Shown here: in pieces, positions 1-5,107 of the stretch
How positions within the stretch are numbered: the stretch's first letter is position 1
Layout: each line of letters starts with the position of its first letter
DNA from: UBA1162 sp049513695
GTDB lineage: Bacteria; Chloroflexota; Dehalococcoidia; GIF9; UBA5629
NCBI GenBank assembly: GCA_049513695.1
Contig: JBEKVW010000112.1
Span: forward strand, 1 to 5,224
Direction of reading: 5' to 3'
Length of the DNA stretch: 5,224 nucleotides
Position numbers and translations under genes: made by a program
Notes under the pieces: model-generated
Database searches by the model: none
The model's input: only the letters and a program-made list of their open reading frames with translations
What the model was told of the DNA's origin: nothing

Positions 1-371
1 AATTTGAAAACACATTTAAAGCTATAGAGGATCTGCGTTTCGACGCTGTACATATTGCTGCCTATTCCACCCGTTCGCAAACCTATGCCAGTGAGCATTT
101 TCGCGACGATGTTCCCTACGAAGTCAAGATGCAGCGGCTCCGAAGACTTGAAGAGCTGCAAAAAGAAATACTAACTGAAATTAACCGGCAATTAGTAGGC
201 CAAAAGTTGGAAATCCTGGTTGAAGGCGAAAAAGGCGCTAAATGGTTCGGCAGGACCTACAGCGATAAACTGGTGTTTTTTACCGGGGGTCAGAATTATA
301 CGGGTCGACTTGTATCAATCAATATAAAGTCCGCCAGCCCCTGGTCCCTTCAAGGCGTGCCGGCTGAATAA
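1..371 (+). CDS. miaB: MiaB-type tRNA methylthiotransferase, C-terminal part (5' end outside window)
   Basis: The reading frame is open from position 3 to the TAA at 369-371 and gives about 122 residues. The visible part has the end of the radical-SAM region (AAYSTRSQTYA, then the conserved DDVPYEVK and a helix rich in RL and LQ). A TRAM-like RNA-binding domain follows from about position 184, with EILVEGEKG, WFGRTYSDKLVFF and YTGRLVSINI. This arrangement is typical of MiaB, which adds a 2-methylthio group to N6-isopentenyl-adenosine at position 37 of certain tRNAs, using S-adenosylmethionine and two iron-sulfur clusters. The catalytic CxxxCxxC motif is upstream of the window, so the assignment rests on the tail alone. 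A related methylthiotransferase (RimO or MtaB) is less likely, because the TRAM region and DDVP segment look MiaB-like. The ATG at 129 is internal and not a real start. No convincing terminator was seen after the stop. Confidence 0.8.
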   Translation, partial: FENTFKAIEDLRFDAVHIAAYSTRSQTYASEHFRDDVPYEVKMQRLRRLEELQKEILTEINRQLVGQKLEILVEGEKGAKWFGRTYSDKLVFFTGGQNYTGRLVSINIKSASPWSLQGVPAE

Positions 372-435
372 TTTACAATACTCAAACGTTGTACTACGTC
401 GAATTTGTTGTATTTTAAGTAACCCGAGTCCTCGC

Positions 436-463
436 TTGACAACCCCACTCCTGTTTCTATACA
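436..463 (+). promoter_or_regulatory. lexA promoter
   Basis: A perfect -35 box TTGACA (436-441) is followed after 16 bp by a -10-like TATACA (458-463). Transcription would start near 470, a few bases before the LexA operator. This suggests lexA has its own promoter and is not only read through from miaB. Confidence 0.75.
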
Positions 464-473
464 CTTGTATTAA

Positions 474-485
474 GAACAAATGTTC
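474..485 (+). promoter_or_regulatory. LexA operator (SOS box, Gram-positive type)
   Basis: The sequence GAACAAATGTTC matches the Bacillus-type SOS box core GAAC-RNRY-GTTC at every position, with a G after it as in the full CGAAC...GTTCG consensus and an A in place of the leading C. It lies immediately after the predicted transcription start of lexA. Bound LexA would block the polymerase there, which indicates negative autoregulation that is lifted when DNA damage triggers LexA self-cleavage. No second copy with the same 4-base spacing was noticed in the window. Confidence 0.85.
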
Positions 486-490
486 GGAAT

Positions 491-498
491 GAAGGAAG
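491..498 (+). promoter_or_regulatory. lexA ribosome binding site, decides between two ATGs
   Basis: The purine stretch GAAGGAAG holds the core AGGA at 493-496. It ends 3 nt before an ATG at 500 and 9 nt before an in-frame ATG at 506. The first spacing is too short for efficient initiation and the second is normal, so 506 is preferred. The difference is only two residues (Met-Thr). Confidence 0.6.
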
Positions 499-505
499 AA
501 TGACT

Positions 506-1132
506 ATGAGGAAACCGGGAGTCAACCTAACCAGGCAAAAAATTATCGAATATATCCGTGATTTTTATGATGACAGGGGTTATGCCCCAACCGTGCGGGA
601 TATCATGAAGGGCTGTAGCCTCAGCTCTACAGCCGTAGTTCAACATCATTTAAAAATCCTTGAGAGCGAACACCAAATCGAGCGTGATTCTAAGGTATTC
701 CGCAGCATTCAGTTGCCTGACAGGAAAAGTACTATTCACGTTCCTGTACTTGGAAAGATCGCAGCCGGCCTGCCCATTCCCGTGATGAGCTCAGATGTCT
801 GGCATAGTGAGGCCGTCGATACGCTGGAGTTGTCCGGGGAAATCACTCAGGGGAAGGACGTGTTTGCGCTGAAGGTTAGCGGCAATTCCATGATTGATGC
901 GCTGATAGCGGACGGTGATATCGTATTAATGGAACCTGTAAAGTCTGTTGAGAATGGTGACATGGTGGCGGCCTGGCTGAAAAAGGAAGAAGAGGTTACC
1001 TTAAAAAGGTTTTTCCGGGAAGCGGACTTGATCAGACTTCAACCCGCTAACATGCAGATGAAACCCATCCTTACCGACCCCGACAATATCGAGATCCAGG
1101 GCAAAGTGATTGCAGTAATAAGGACCCTTTAA
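506..1132 (+). CDS. lexA: LexA repressor, SOS regulator with self-cleaving protease domain
   Basis: LexA represses the DNA-damage response and cuts itself when stimulated by RecA-ssDNA filaments. This 208-residue product is of normal length. Residues 1-70 form the winged-helix DNA-binding domain (QKIIEYIRDFYDDRGYAPTVRD, with a recognition helix around 38-53). Residues 78-208 form the S24 peptidase domain. The self-cleavage bond is Ala87-Gly88 in GKIAAGLP. The catalytic serine is Ser128 in SGNSM and the catalytic lysine is Lys167 in EVTLKRFF, spaced much as in known LexA proteins, so the protein looks fully functional. It has its own promoter and an SOS box directly upstream. The start at 506 was chosen on ribosome binding site spacing; 500 is the alternative. 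The gene lies 3' of miaB in the same direction, 134 bp away, and is probably a separate unit. Confidence 0.95.
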   Translation: MRKPGVNLTRQKIIEYIRDFYDDRGYAPTVRDIMKGCSLSSTAVVQHHLKILESEHQIERDSKVFRSIQLPDRKSTIHVPVLGKIAAGLPIPVMSSDVWHSEAVDTLELSGEITQGKDVFALKVSGNSMIDALIADGDIVLMEPVKSVENGDMVAAWLKKEEEVTLKRFFREADLIRLQPANMQMKPILTDPDNIEIQGKVIAVIRTL

Positions 1133-1203
1133 CCTTAGCTGCTCTGAGATTTTCTTCGAGATCTGCTGTTTTTATCCCCCCCACGAATTCATAGAATACA
1201 GAA

Positions 1204-1232
1204 TTCTTAAAAACCGGCCGAGGAAGTATAAT
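1204..1232 (+). promoter_or_regulatory. possible promoter of the iron-sulfur protein gene
   Basis: A perfect -10 box TATAAT (1227-1232) lies 17 bp after TTCTTA (1204-1209), which matches the -35 consensus at only three of six positions. Transcription would start near 1239, giving a leader of about 50 nt. The -10 box lies in the loop of the hairpin at 1216-1260, so the same DNA may serve as promoter and as terminator loop. Confidence 0.45.
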
Positions 1233-1266
1233 TATGTGCATCTTTATCTTTTCCTCGGTTATTTTT
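1216..1266 (+). terminator. hairpin with U-run after lexA, possible intrinsic terminator
   Basis: CCGAGGAA (1218-1225) is the exact reverse complement of TTCCTCGG (1251-1258). G-U pairs extend the stem to about 11 pairs (1216-1226 with 1250-1260). The stem is followed by ATTTTT (1261-1266). This has the form of a rho-independent terminator for lexA, but the loop of about 23 nt is large. Its 3' arm also competes with a second hairpin over the next ribosome binding site. Confidence 0.5.
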
Positions 1267-1285
1267 AACTAGTTTTAACTGGAGG
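1253..1285 (+). promoter_or_regulatory. leader hairpin that can hide the ribosome binding site of the Fe-S gene
   Basis: CCTCGGTTA (1253-1261) can pair with TAACTGGAGG (1276-1285), giving nine pairs with one bulged G (1281) and one G-U pair. The loop is 14 nt. The 3' arm contains the whole Shine-Dalgarno GGAGG (1281-1285), 5 nt before the ATG at 1291. The 5' arm is shared with the terminator-like hairpin, so the two folds exclude each other. The structure was found by eye and no folding energy was computed. Confidence 0.35.
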
Positions 1286-1290
1286 TTAAA

Positions 1291-2298
1291 ATGAACGACG
1301 ATTATACGATCCTTGCCAGCCTCTACGGATATAAGGACTCAGACAAGTTTAAAAAGATATTAAAGATTTTGATTGATAAGGAAGAGATCAAGCTCATAAA
1401 CCTCATGCCGGCCACAGTTGAAGAGCTGGCTCAAAAGACCAATTGTCCTACAGATGTCATTAAACCTATGGTTGATGCCTTGTTTAAGAAAGGGGTCATC
1501 TTCGAGTCCTCCAAAGGTTATCGTCCGGCGCGCCACATTTTTCAGTTGCATGATTCGACGGGAAGCGACAGCAGGTCAGACCAAATATGGGGCAGGAAAC
1601 TGCTGGATGCGTGGATGGACTTCTCTGAAAACGAGTTGTTTCGCGATACTGCCAAGTGGGTGCTTAATTTTCCGAAGCCTTTTTCCCGCGTTGTACCGGC
1701 CATGTCATCGTTTGCCCGGAAGCCCGAACTGACAGAGGGCGAGGATCTGGAATCGGTAATCGACCACGCAACTAAAATCGCTGTAGTTCAGTGCCCCTGC
1801 CGAAGGATGGCGCAGAAATGTGACAGGCCGATTGAGGTATGTTTACAGCTCAATAGAGGTGCTGAATACGCCATAAAACGCGGTTCTGGTAAAGAGGTGT
1901 CCACCCAGGATGCTAAAAAAATACTTCAAACCGCCTCGGAGGCGGGGCTTGTCCATACCGTTGAAAACGTGCCACAGGCAGGAACTTATATTTGTAACTG
2001 TTGCCCGGACTGCTGTGTTTTACTGTACCCCTGGCTTACGTATGGCAATCTGGATAAAGACCTTGCCAAGAGCCGGTTTGAGGCTAAAGTGGACGAGGAA
2101 TCATGCAGCGGGTTTCAGGACTGCGTTGAGCAGTGCCCTTTCGGCGCTATAGAAATGACCAAAGTCCCGGGCCAAAAGAAATTAAAGGCGAAAGTGAATC
2201 CCGATAAGTGTTATGGCTGTGGATGCTGTGCAGTTAATTGCTTGACTGACTCCATCAAACTATATGAAGTTAGGCCCCGTGAATTCTTGGCAGTCTGA
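1291..2298 (+). CDS. winged-helix and ferredoxin-domain iron-sulfur protein, role unknown
   Basis: The 335-residue product has no signal peptide or membrane segment and should be cytoplasmic. Residues about 15-85 look like a winged-helix domain (TVEELAQKTNCPTDVIKPMV, then a wing ending in KGYRP). A middle region carries cysteine clusters: CPCRRMAQKC at 168-177 plus Cys184, and CNCCPDCC at 235-242. Residues 266-327 resemble a two-cluster ferredoxin. The second motif is complete (Cys307, 310, 313, 317). The first is CSGFQDCVEQCP, with Phe275 where the second cysteine is expected, leaving Cys272, 278 and 282. Related architectures in strict anaerobes are thought to be electron carriers or redox-linked regulators, but the substrate or partner is not visible here. 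The start is supported by GGAGG 5 nt upstream. The gene stands alone; its leader holds two competing hairpins and an AACTAGTT element also found at the tetR promoter. Confidence 0.85.
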   Translation: MNDDYTILASLYGYKDSDKFKKILKILIDKEEIKLINLMPATVEELAQKTNCPTDVIKPMVDALFKKGVIFESSKGYRPARHIFQLHDSTGSDSRSDQIWGRKLLDAWMDFSENELFRDTAKWVLNFPKPFSRVVPAMSSFARKPELTEGEDLESVIDHATKIAVVQCPCRRMAQKCDRPIEVCLQLNRGAEYAIKRGSGKEVSTQDAKKILQTASEAGLVHTVENVPQAGTYICNCCPDCCVLLYPWLTYGNLDKDLAKSRFEAKVDEESCSGFQDCVEQCPFGAIEMTKVPGQKKLKAKVNPDKCYGCGCCAVNCLTDSIKLYEVRPREFLAV

Positions 2299-2326
2299 AA
2301 TTCTTAGCATAGCGATTCAAATCTGA

Positions 2327-2344
2327 GTTCCTGTTGCAGGGAAC
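2327..2344 (+). other. short hairpin after the Fe-S gene
   Basis: GTTCCTG (2327-2333) pairs with CAGGGAAC (2337-2344), leaving one bulged G and a 3-nt loop. It lies 28 nt after the stop codon. There is no clear U-run after it, so it may only protect the 3' end of the transcript or be a weak terminator. Confidence 0.3.
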
Positions 2345-2457
2345 AATTCTGTCGCACTACTTCACCACTATTCCAAATTTCTTGCCCGGCCACTTTTAGT
2401 TCACGACCATCCAACCTTGTCAATAGCCAAATAGTCCTAATCAATGCACCGACCGGC

Positions 2458-2486
2458 TTGACTTTTTTAGCAGAGCGGCTCACAAT
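2458..2486 (+). promoter_or_regulatory. possible promoter of the small secreted protein gene
   Basis: TTGACT (2458-2463) is a good -35 box. CACAAT (2481-2486), 17 bp later, matches the -10 consensus at four of six positions. It is followed directly by a perfect palindrome, and the gene starts at 2549. The rest of the intergenic stretch 2299-2548 shows no supported gene. Confidence 0.45.
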
Positions 2487-2487
2487 A

Positions 2488-2499
2488 GTACTATAGTAC
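2488..2499. promoter_or_regulatory. 12-bp perfect palindrome, candidate operator
   Basis: GTACTATAGTAC is its own reverse complement. It begins 1 bp after the predicted -10 box, where a bound repressor would block initiation. A further GGTAC at 2509-2513 forms an inverted repeat with GTACC at 2496-2500, and ACATAG occurs twice at 2505-2518. The cognate regulator is unknown. Confidence 0.45.
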
Positions 2500-2548
2500 C
2501 AGGACATAGGTACATAGCGAGAACGGAAGATGTTCATTTGGTGCGGCC

Positions 2549-2971
2549 ATGAAGGGCAAAATTATTTGGATCACTGCAATTGGATTATCCGGCATCATTG
2601 TGCTGGGTGTGTCCCTGGCCTTGCCTTCATTGACTAAGGCGGATAACAGCCAGCCCTCAACTATACCGACATCCGAAATTGCCAAAGTTTACAGACAGGC
2701 ACTTATTTCGCCGCTTAATAAGGCTACCAGCGAAATTAAAGATCCTGAGCTTGCCAGCTTCTCGCAAAAGCTAGTGCAATCTTATGATCTGGAAAAAACA
2801 ACCGCTAACAGCAGTGACCAATCGAACCTTTCAGATCTCCTGCCCGATGTTGCCAAAATTGAGAAAAACGCCATTAACATGCCCCTCAAAGAGGCCGGAA
2901 AGCAGTTGAAAGATAAAGACCTTTCCGACTTCTACAACCGTTTTATTACCTCTTGCGGCGTAGACAACTAG
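2549..2971 (+). CDS. small exported protein with two internal repeats, function unknown
   Basis: The 140-residue product begins with Met-Lys-Gly-Lys and a hydrophobic stretch at about residues 5-28, followed by Leu-Thr-Lys-Ala. This looks like a signal peptide cut after Ala31, or else a single membrane anchor. The mature part is polar and probably helical. Residues 43-78 and 100-135 align without gaps, 57 residues apart, with 11 identities in 36 and many conservative changes; the shared pattern is AK....A...PL..A....KD..L..F......S. The protein therefore appears to consist of two diverged copies of one helical unit joined by a Ser/Asn/Asp-rich linker. One cysteine (Cys136) lies near the C-terminus. 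I do not recognise the family. No good Shine-Dalgarno precedes the ATG, but no other in-frame start was found nearby and the signal sequence supports this one. A weak promoter and a palindrome lie upstream. Confidence 0.75.
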   Translation: MKGKIIWITAIGLSGIIVLGVSLALPSLTKADNSQPSTIPTSEIAKVYRQALISPLNKATSEIKDPELASFSQKLVQSYDLEKTTANSSDQSNLSDLLPDVAKIEKNAINMPLKEAGKQLKDKDLSDFYNRFITSCGVDN

Positions 2972-2984
2972 CCTGCTATTCCAT

Positions 2985-3010
2985 CATAATAACGATGTTA
3001 CTTATGCTTT
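2985..3010 (+). terminator. AT-rich hairpin between convergent genes, weak terminator candidate
   Basis: CATAATAAC (2985-2993) pairs with GTTACTTATG (2997-3006) around a 3-nt loop, with one bulged C. CTTTCTGTCT follows. The stem is AT-rich and the U-run is poor, so termination strength is doubtful. Its place 14 nt after the stop of the secreted protein gene fits a terminator. Confidence 0.35.
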
Positions 3011-3048
3011 CTGTCTAATAGTTGTGTCCAAAAATTGTCTATCCGAGA

Positions 3049-3285
3049 CTAGCGACCGGGTTGTAAATAGGGACTGCTCTGCAGTATTCCCTGAGTAAAA
3101 AGACTGAAGGCGCCAAAGAATGTCAGGGCAGCCAGGGCAAACAGCAATACCGCAATAATAATTGAAGGACGATCCCTGTTTTTTAGCCCGTTTGACAGGA
3201 GCCAGCTGCCCAACGGTAACAATAAAACTCCTATTATGATACAAACTATACCCAGTGCTGTGCTAACTGTTTTTATCAGGTCCAT
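3049..3285 (-). CDS. small two-helix membrane protein, function unknown
   Basis: The 78-residue product has two clear hydrophobic segments, at about residues 7-30 (ALGIVCIIIGVLLLPLG) and 41-66 (SIIIAVLLFALAALTFFGAF). They are joined by a short positively charged loop (KNRDRP). By the positive-inside rule the loop should be cytoplasmic and both ends outside. The hydrophobic pattern argues that this frame is real and that the overlapping minus frame at 3002-3244 is a shadow. A GGGG run 7 nt before the ATG is a poor ribosome binding site. The gene converges on the secreted protein gene. It is separated from the upstream 260-residue gene by a terminator, so it probably has its own promoter, which I could not identify. 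No function can be assigned. Confidence 0.6.
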   Translation of the reverse strand: MDLIKTVSTALGIVCIIIGVLLLPLGSWLLSNGLKNRDRPSIIIAVLLFALAALTFFGAFSLFTQGILQSSPYLQPGR

Positions 3286-3377
3286 TCAACAACCCCACAT
3301 ATCTTAAAGAAGGCTGTCTGGCTCCATCGATTGCCACGCATGTAGCTATCGGAAGCACCCCAGCGTATAAATATAGC

Positions 3378-3421
3378 AAATAAAACAGGCCAGAGACAAT
3401 CTTGTCGATTCCTCCGGCCTG
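3378..3421 (-). terminator. intrinsic terminator of the 260-residue protein gene
   Basis: Read on the minus strand, CAGGCCGGAG (3421-3412) pairs with CTCTGGCCTG (3395-3386) through ten pairs, one of them G-U. TTTTATTT follows (3385-3378). The loop of 16 nt holds a smaller GACAA/TTGTC inverted repeat. It lies about 70 nt after the stop of the gene ending at 3489. Confidence 0.75.
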
Positions 3422-3488
3422 ACCCTCTACGATTGTAACAGGAATTTGAGCGTTATACCGCGGCTAAATTTGCTGATTTCCGACAGCC

Positions 3489-4271
3489 TCAGGGCGTAGT
3501 GAATACCTGATGGGGCTGGAAAATGCAGATATTGGCGTCACTCTGCACGTTGCCGTCCGTTATTTCTACAAAATAAGCATAGGTTGTTTTAGGTTTGAGC
3601 TCATTGCCGATAGTAACGAAGCCCCTGTTGAGCCCGGCTTTCACATCGTTATTATAGATCCTCTGCATATATATGTTGTCCCACCAGACCAGCTTCTGAG
3701 TATTGGCTTCGGCGGATGACCTTCCCTCGGCAATACGATAAACATAAAAAGCATCCATATCCCCTACATCTTTGAGTGTGTGCCAGCTGCATTTAACATT
3801 TTTTAAAGATGCCCCGGCCCGCATCGGCTTAGCTTTGGACGGAGAGAATGAATCGTAAATTTTCTGCCTGTTTTTAAGATATACGGATACCATGGCATCG
3901 GAGATGGCGTTTTTTTGCATGCGGGTCTTTCTCAAGACATCGCCATTTTTGCACGTGACCTCTACGGCATACTCACCTTCCTTCATGAAACCGGTGGACA
4001 GATTGATCATATACCAGTAGTAGTTCAGGGTCGGATCATATATCCAGCCGTTTAAGTTATTATTCATAAACATCTGGTTCTTAAACTCCACTTTGTAGCC
4101 ATTGGGGCCCAGGCCTTCTATCTTATCGATTAAATCCGGTGTGGGTGTGCCCGGCGTAGGATAGAAGGAAACCAGAAACTTGTGTTGCTCTTTTTGCAGG
4201 GGCGAATTTTCGAAATCCCAGTACACATTGCATGCCATAATGTCGTACATCTTGACTGCCGTACCTATCAT
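3489..4271 (-). CDS. uncharacterised cytoplasmic protein with fibronectin-III-like C-terminal half, under a TetR-type promoter
   Basis: I do not recognise this 260-residue protein. It has no signal peptide or membrane helix. The sequence is rich in aromatic residues and short alternating strands, suggesting beta-sandwich domains. Residues about 20-120 contain FLVSFYPTPG, WIYDPTLNYYWYMI and EGEYAVEVTCKNGD, which resemble an Ig-like fold. Residues about 155-260 look fibronectin-III-like: VKCSW, DAFYVYRI, then LKPKTTYAYFVEITDG and a closing VFTTP. Such domains bind ligands or other proteins, but no catalytic motif was seen. Translation is well supported: GGAGG (4279-4283 on the plus strand) lies 7 nt before the ATG. 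The gene has a strong promoter with a palindrome inside it, a divergent TetR regulator 209 bp away and its own terminator. It is therefore probably a single-gene unit switched by that regulator, perhaps in response to a small hydrophobic compound; this last point is inference. Confidence 0.8.
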   Translation of the reverse strand: MIGTAVKMYDIMACNVYWDFENSPLQKEQHKFLVSFYPTPGTPTPDLIDKIEGLGPNGYKVEFKNQMFMNNNLNGWIYDPTLNYYWYMINLSTGFMKEGEYAVEVTCKNGDVLRKTRMQKNAISDAMVSVYLKNRQKIYDSFSPSKAKPMRAGASLKNVKCSWHTLKDVGDMDAFYVYRIAEGRSSAEANTQKLVWWDNIYMQRIYNNDVKAGLNRGFVTIGNELKPKTTYAYFVEITDGNVQSDANICIFQPHQVFTTP

Positions 4272-4339
4272 ATTGCTTCCTCCGTTAATGTCGATTCACC
4301 CGATTTAACAACTGAGCGCTCGCCCTAATTTTTAAGATT

Positions 4340-4368
4340 ATATTATAACTAGTTATAGGCGTTGTCAA
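4340..4368 (-). promoter_or_regulatory. strong promoter of the 260-residue protein gene
   Basis: On the minus strand a perfect -35 box TTGACA (4368-4363) is followed by TAATAT (4345-4340) with a 17-bp spacer. A perfect TATAAT at 4347-4342 has a 15-bp spacer and another at 4342-4337 a 20-bp spacer. Transcription would start near 4333, giving a leader of about 60 nt. The spacer is filled by a perfect palindrome. Confidence 0.75.
4344..4357. promoter_or_regulatory. 14-bp perfect palindrome, probable TetR-family operator
   Basis: TATAACTAGTTATA is its own reverse complement. It sits between the -35 and -10 boxes of the minus-strand promoter and overlaps the -10. This is where a dimeric repressor would exclude polymerase. 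The divergent TetR-family gene at 4481 is the natural candidate for the protein that binds it. Confidence 0.65.
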
Positions 4369-4381
4369 GCCTTCTGTGGAG

Positions 4382-4400
4382 CCAATCTATACACGATTGG
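4382..4400. promoter_or_regulatory. inverted repeat upstream of the tetR-family gene
   Basis: CCAATC (4382-4387) and GATTGG (4395-4400) are exact inverted copies separated by 7 bp. The repeat ends 10 bp before the -35 box of the regulator gene. It could be a second operator or a weak hairpin; its sequence differs from the palindrome at 4344. Confidence 0.35.
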
Positions 4401-4410
4401 GTTTTAATAA

Positions 4411-4439
4411 TTGAGTATAACTTTTGTATGGAATATAAT
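4411..4439 (+). promoter_or_regulatory. promoter of the tetR-family gene
   Basis: TTGAGT (4411-4416) and a perfect TATAAT (4434-4439) are separated by exactly 17 bp. Transcription would start near 4446. A 10-bp perfect palindrome GGATTAATCC (4453-4462) follows just after the start and may be an autoregulatory site. Confidence 0.7.
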
Positions 4440-4480
4440 TCGGTCCGGAAAAGGATTAATCCGGTTTTATAAGAATTTAG

Positions 4481-5107
4481 ATGAACATCAAAGAAGTTAA
4501 CAAGCAGAAAAGGACCAAATCAGCCAACGCCAAGCTACAGCGGATTGCCAGGATTGCCTCTGCCCTTTTTTTTGAAAAAGGCTTCACGGAAACCAGTGTC
4601 AGGGATATCTCGAAGGCCTGCAACATTAGCATGGGACATCTTTACTACTACATAAAATCCAAGGATGATTTCCCTGTGATATTCGGCGAGATCCATTTAA
4701 AAAATGTAAGTGAATGGGAATCTAAAGTCCGCAGGGAAATGTTAAAGAGTCCACCTGAAATAACCTTGCGTTACGCGGTACGGAACTACTTACATTTGAT
4801 ACATGCAAGACGCAAGATGATGCTATTCTGGTACCGGGTAGCAAAATCTCTCAAACCCGAACAGTTGCAGGGAGTGATTGAATCCGAAGTGCGTGTGGTT
4901 AACGTGTTTAAGCAAATTTTAGAAACAGGTGCCCAGCATGGTCAGTTCGATGTAAGTGACCCTTTTCTCACAGCTTTTCAAATTGAGGTTTTATGTCATA
5001 CATGGGTTTTAAAACGATGGTTCCTTCACGATCTCTACACAATTGACCAGTTTATAGATATATGCGAGAACAATGCAGTTTCCATGGTGCGCGGCCCTTC
5101 AAAGTAA
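4481..5107 (+). CDS. TetR/AcrR-family transcriptional regulator
   Basis: The 208-residue product is of normal length for the family. Residues about 18-64 form the DNA-binding domain: ARIASALFFEKGFTETSVRD followed by the helix-turn-helix ISKACNISMGHLYYYIKSKDD. The rest (about 70-205) is an all-helical ligand-binding and dimerisation domain, with FWYRVAKSLKPEQL and a C-terminal CHTWVLKRWFLHD segment. The C-terminal half resembles that of regulators of the KstR2 type, which sense acyl-CoA-like ligands, but this similarity is by eye and the true ligand is unknown. The start is fixed because an in-frame TAG (4478-4480) lies directly before the ATG and the next methionine is inside the HTH. There is no clear Shine-Dalgarno, suggesting low translation, which suits a repressor. 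The gene is divergent from the 260-residue gene and probably controls it through the palindrome at 4344. Confidence 0.92.
   Translation: MNIKEVNKQKRTKSANAKLQRIARIASALFFEKGFTETSVRDISKACNISMGHLYYYIKSKDDFPVIFGEIHLKNVSEWESKVRREMLKSPPEITLRYAVRNYLHLIHARRKMMLFWYRVAKSLKPEQLQGVIESEVRVVNVFKQILETGAQHGQFDVSDPFLTAFQIEVLCHTWVLKRWFLHDLYTIDQFIDICENNAVSMVRGPSK

Noticed and set aside
1185..1206. Two GAATTC copies separated by 10 bp upstream of the Fe-S gene promoter
   Set aside because: Each is a short palindrome, and GAATTC also occurs at 2280 and 5164, so chance is likely.
1418..1732. Plus-strand open frame inside the Fe-S gene
   Set aside because: It is in another frame of a well-supported gene, and its protein shows no domain.
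2521..2535. GAAC-N7-GTTC resembling a LexA site before the secreted protein gene
   Set aside because: The spacing is 7 rather than the 4 found at lexA, so the same repressor should not bind it.
2304..2537. Minus-strand open frame of 77 codons between the Fe-S gene and the secreted protein gene
   Set aside because: It has no ribosome binding site, and its first part overlaps the promoter and palindrome at 2458-2499. The product resembles no family I know. A gene remnant cannot be excluded.
3002..3244. Minus-strand open frame overlapping the small membrane protein
   Set aside because: The overlapping frame at 3049-3285 has two clean membrane helices, while this one has no coherent pattern.
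3510..3719. Plus-strand open frame opposite the 260-residue gene
   Set aside because: It is the antisense shadow of a gene with a good ribosome binding site, promoter and terminator.
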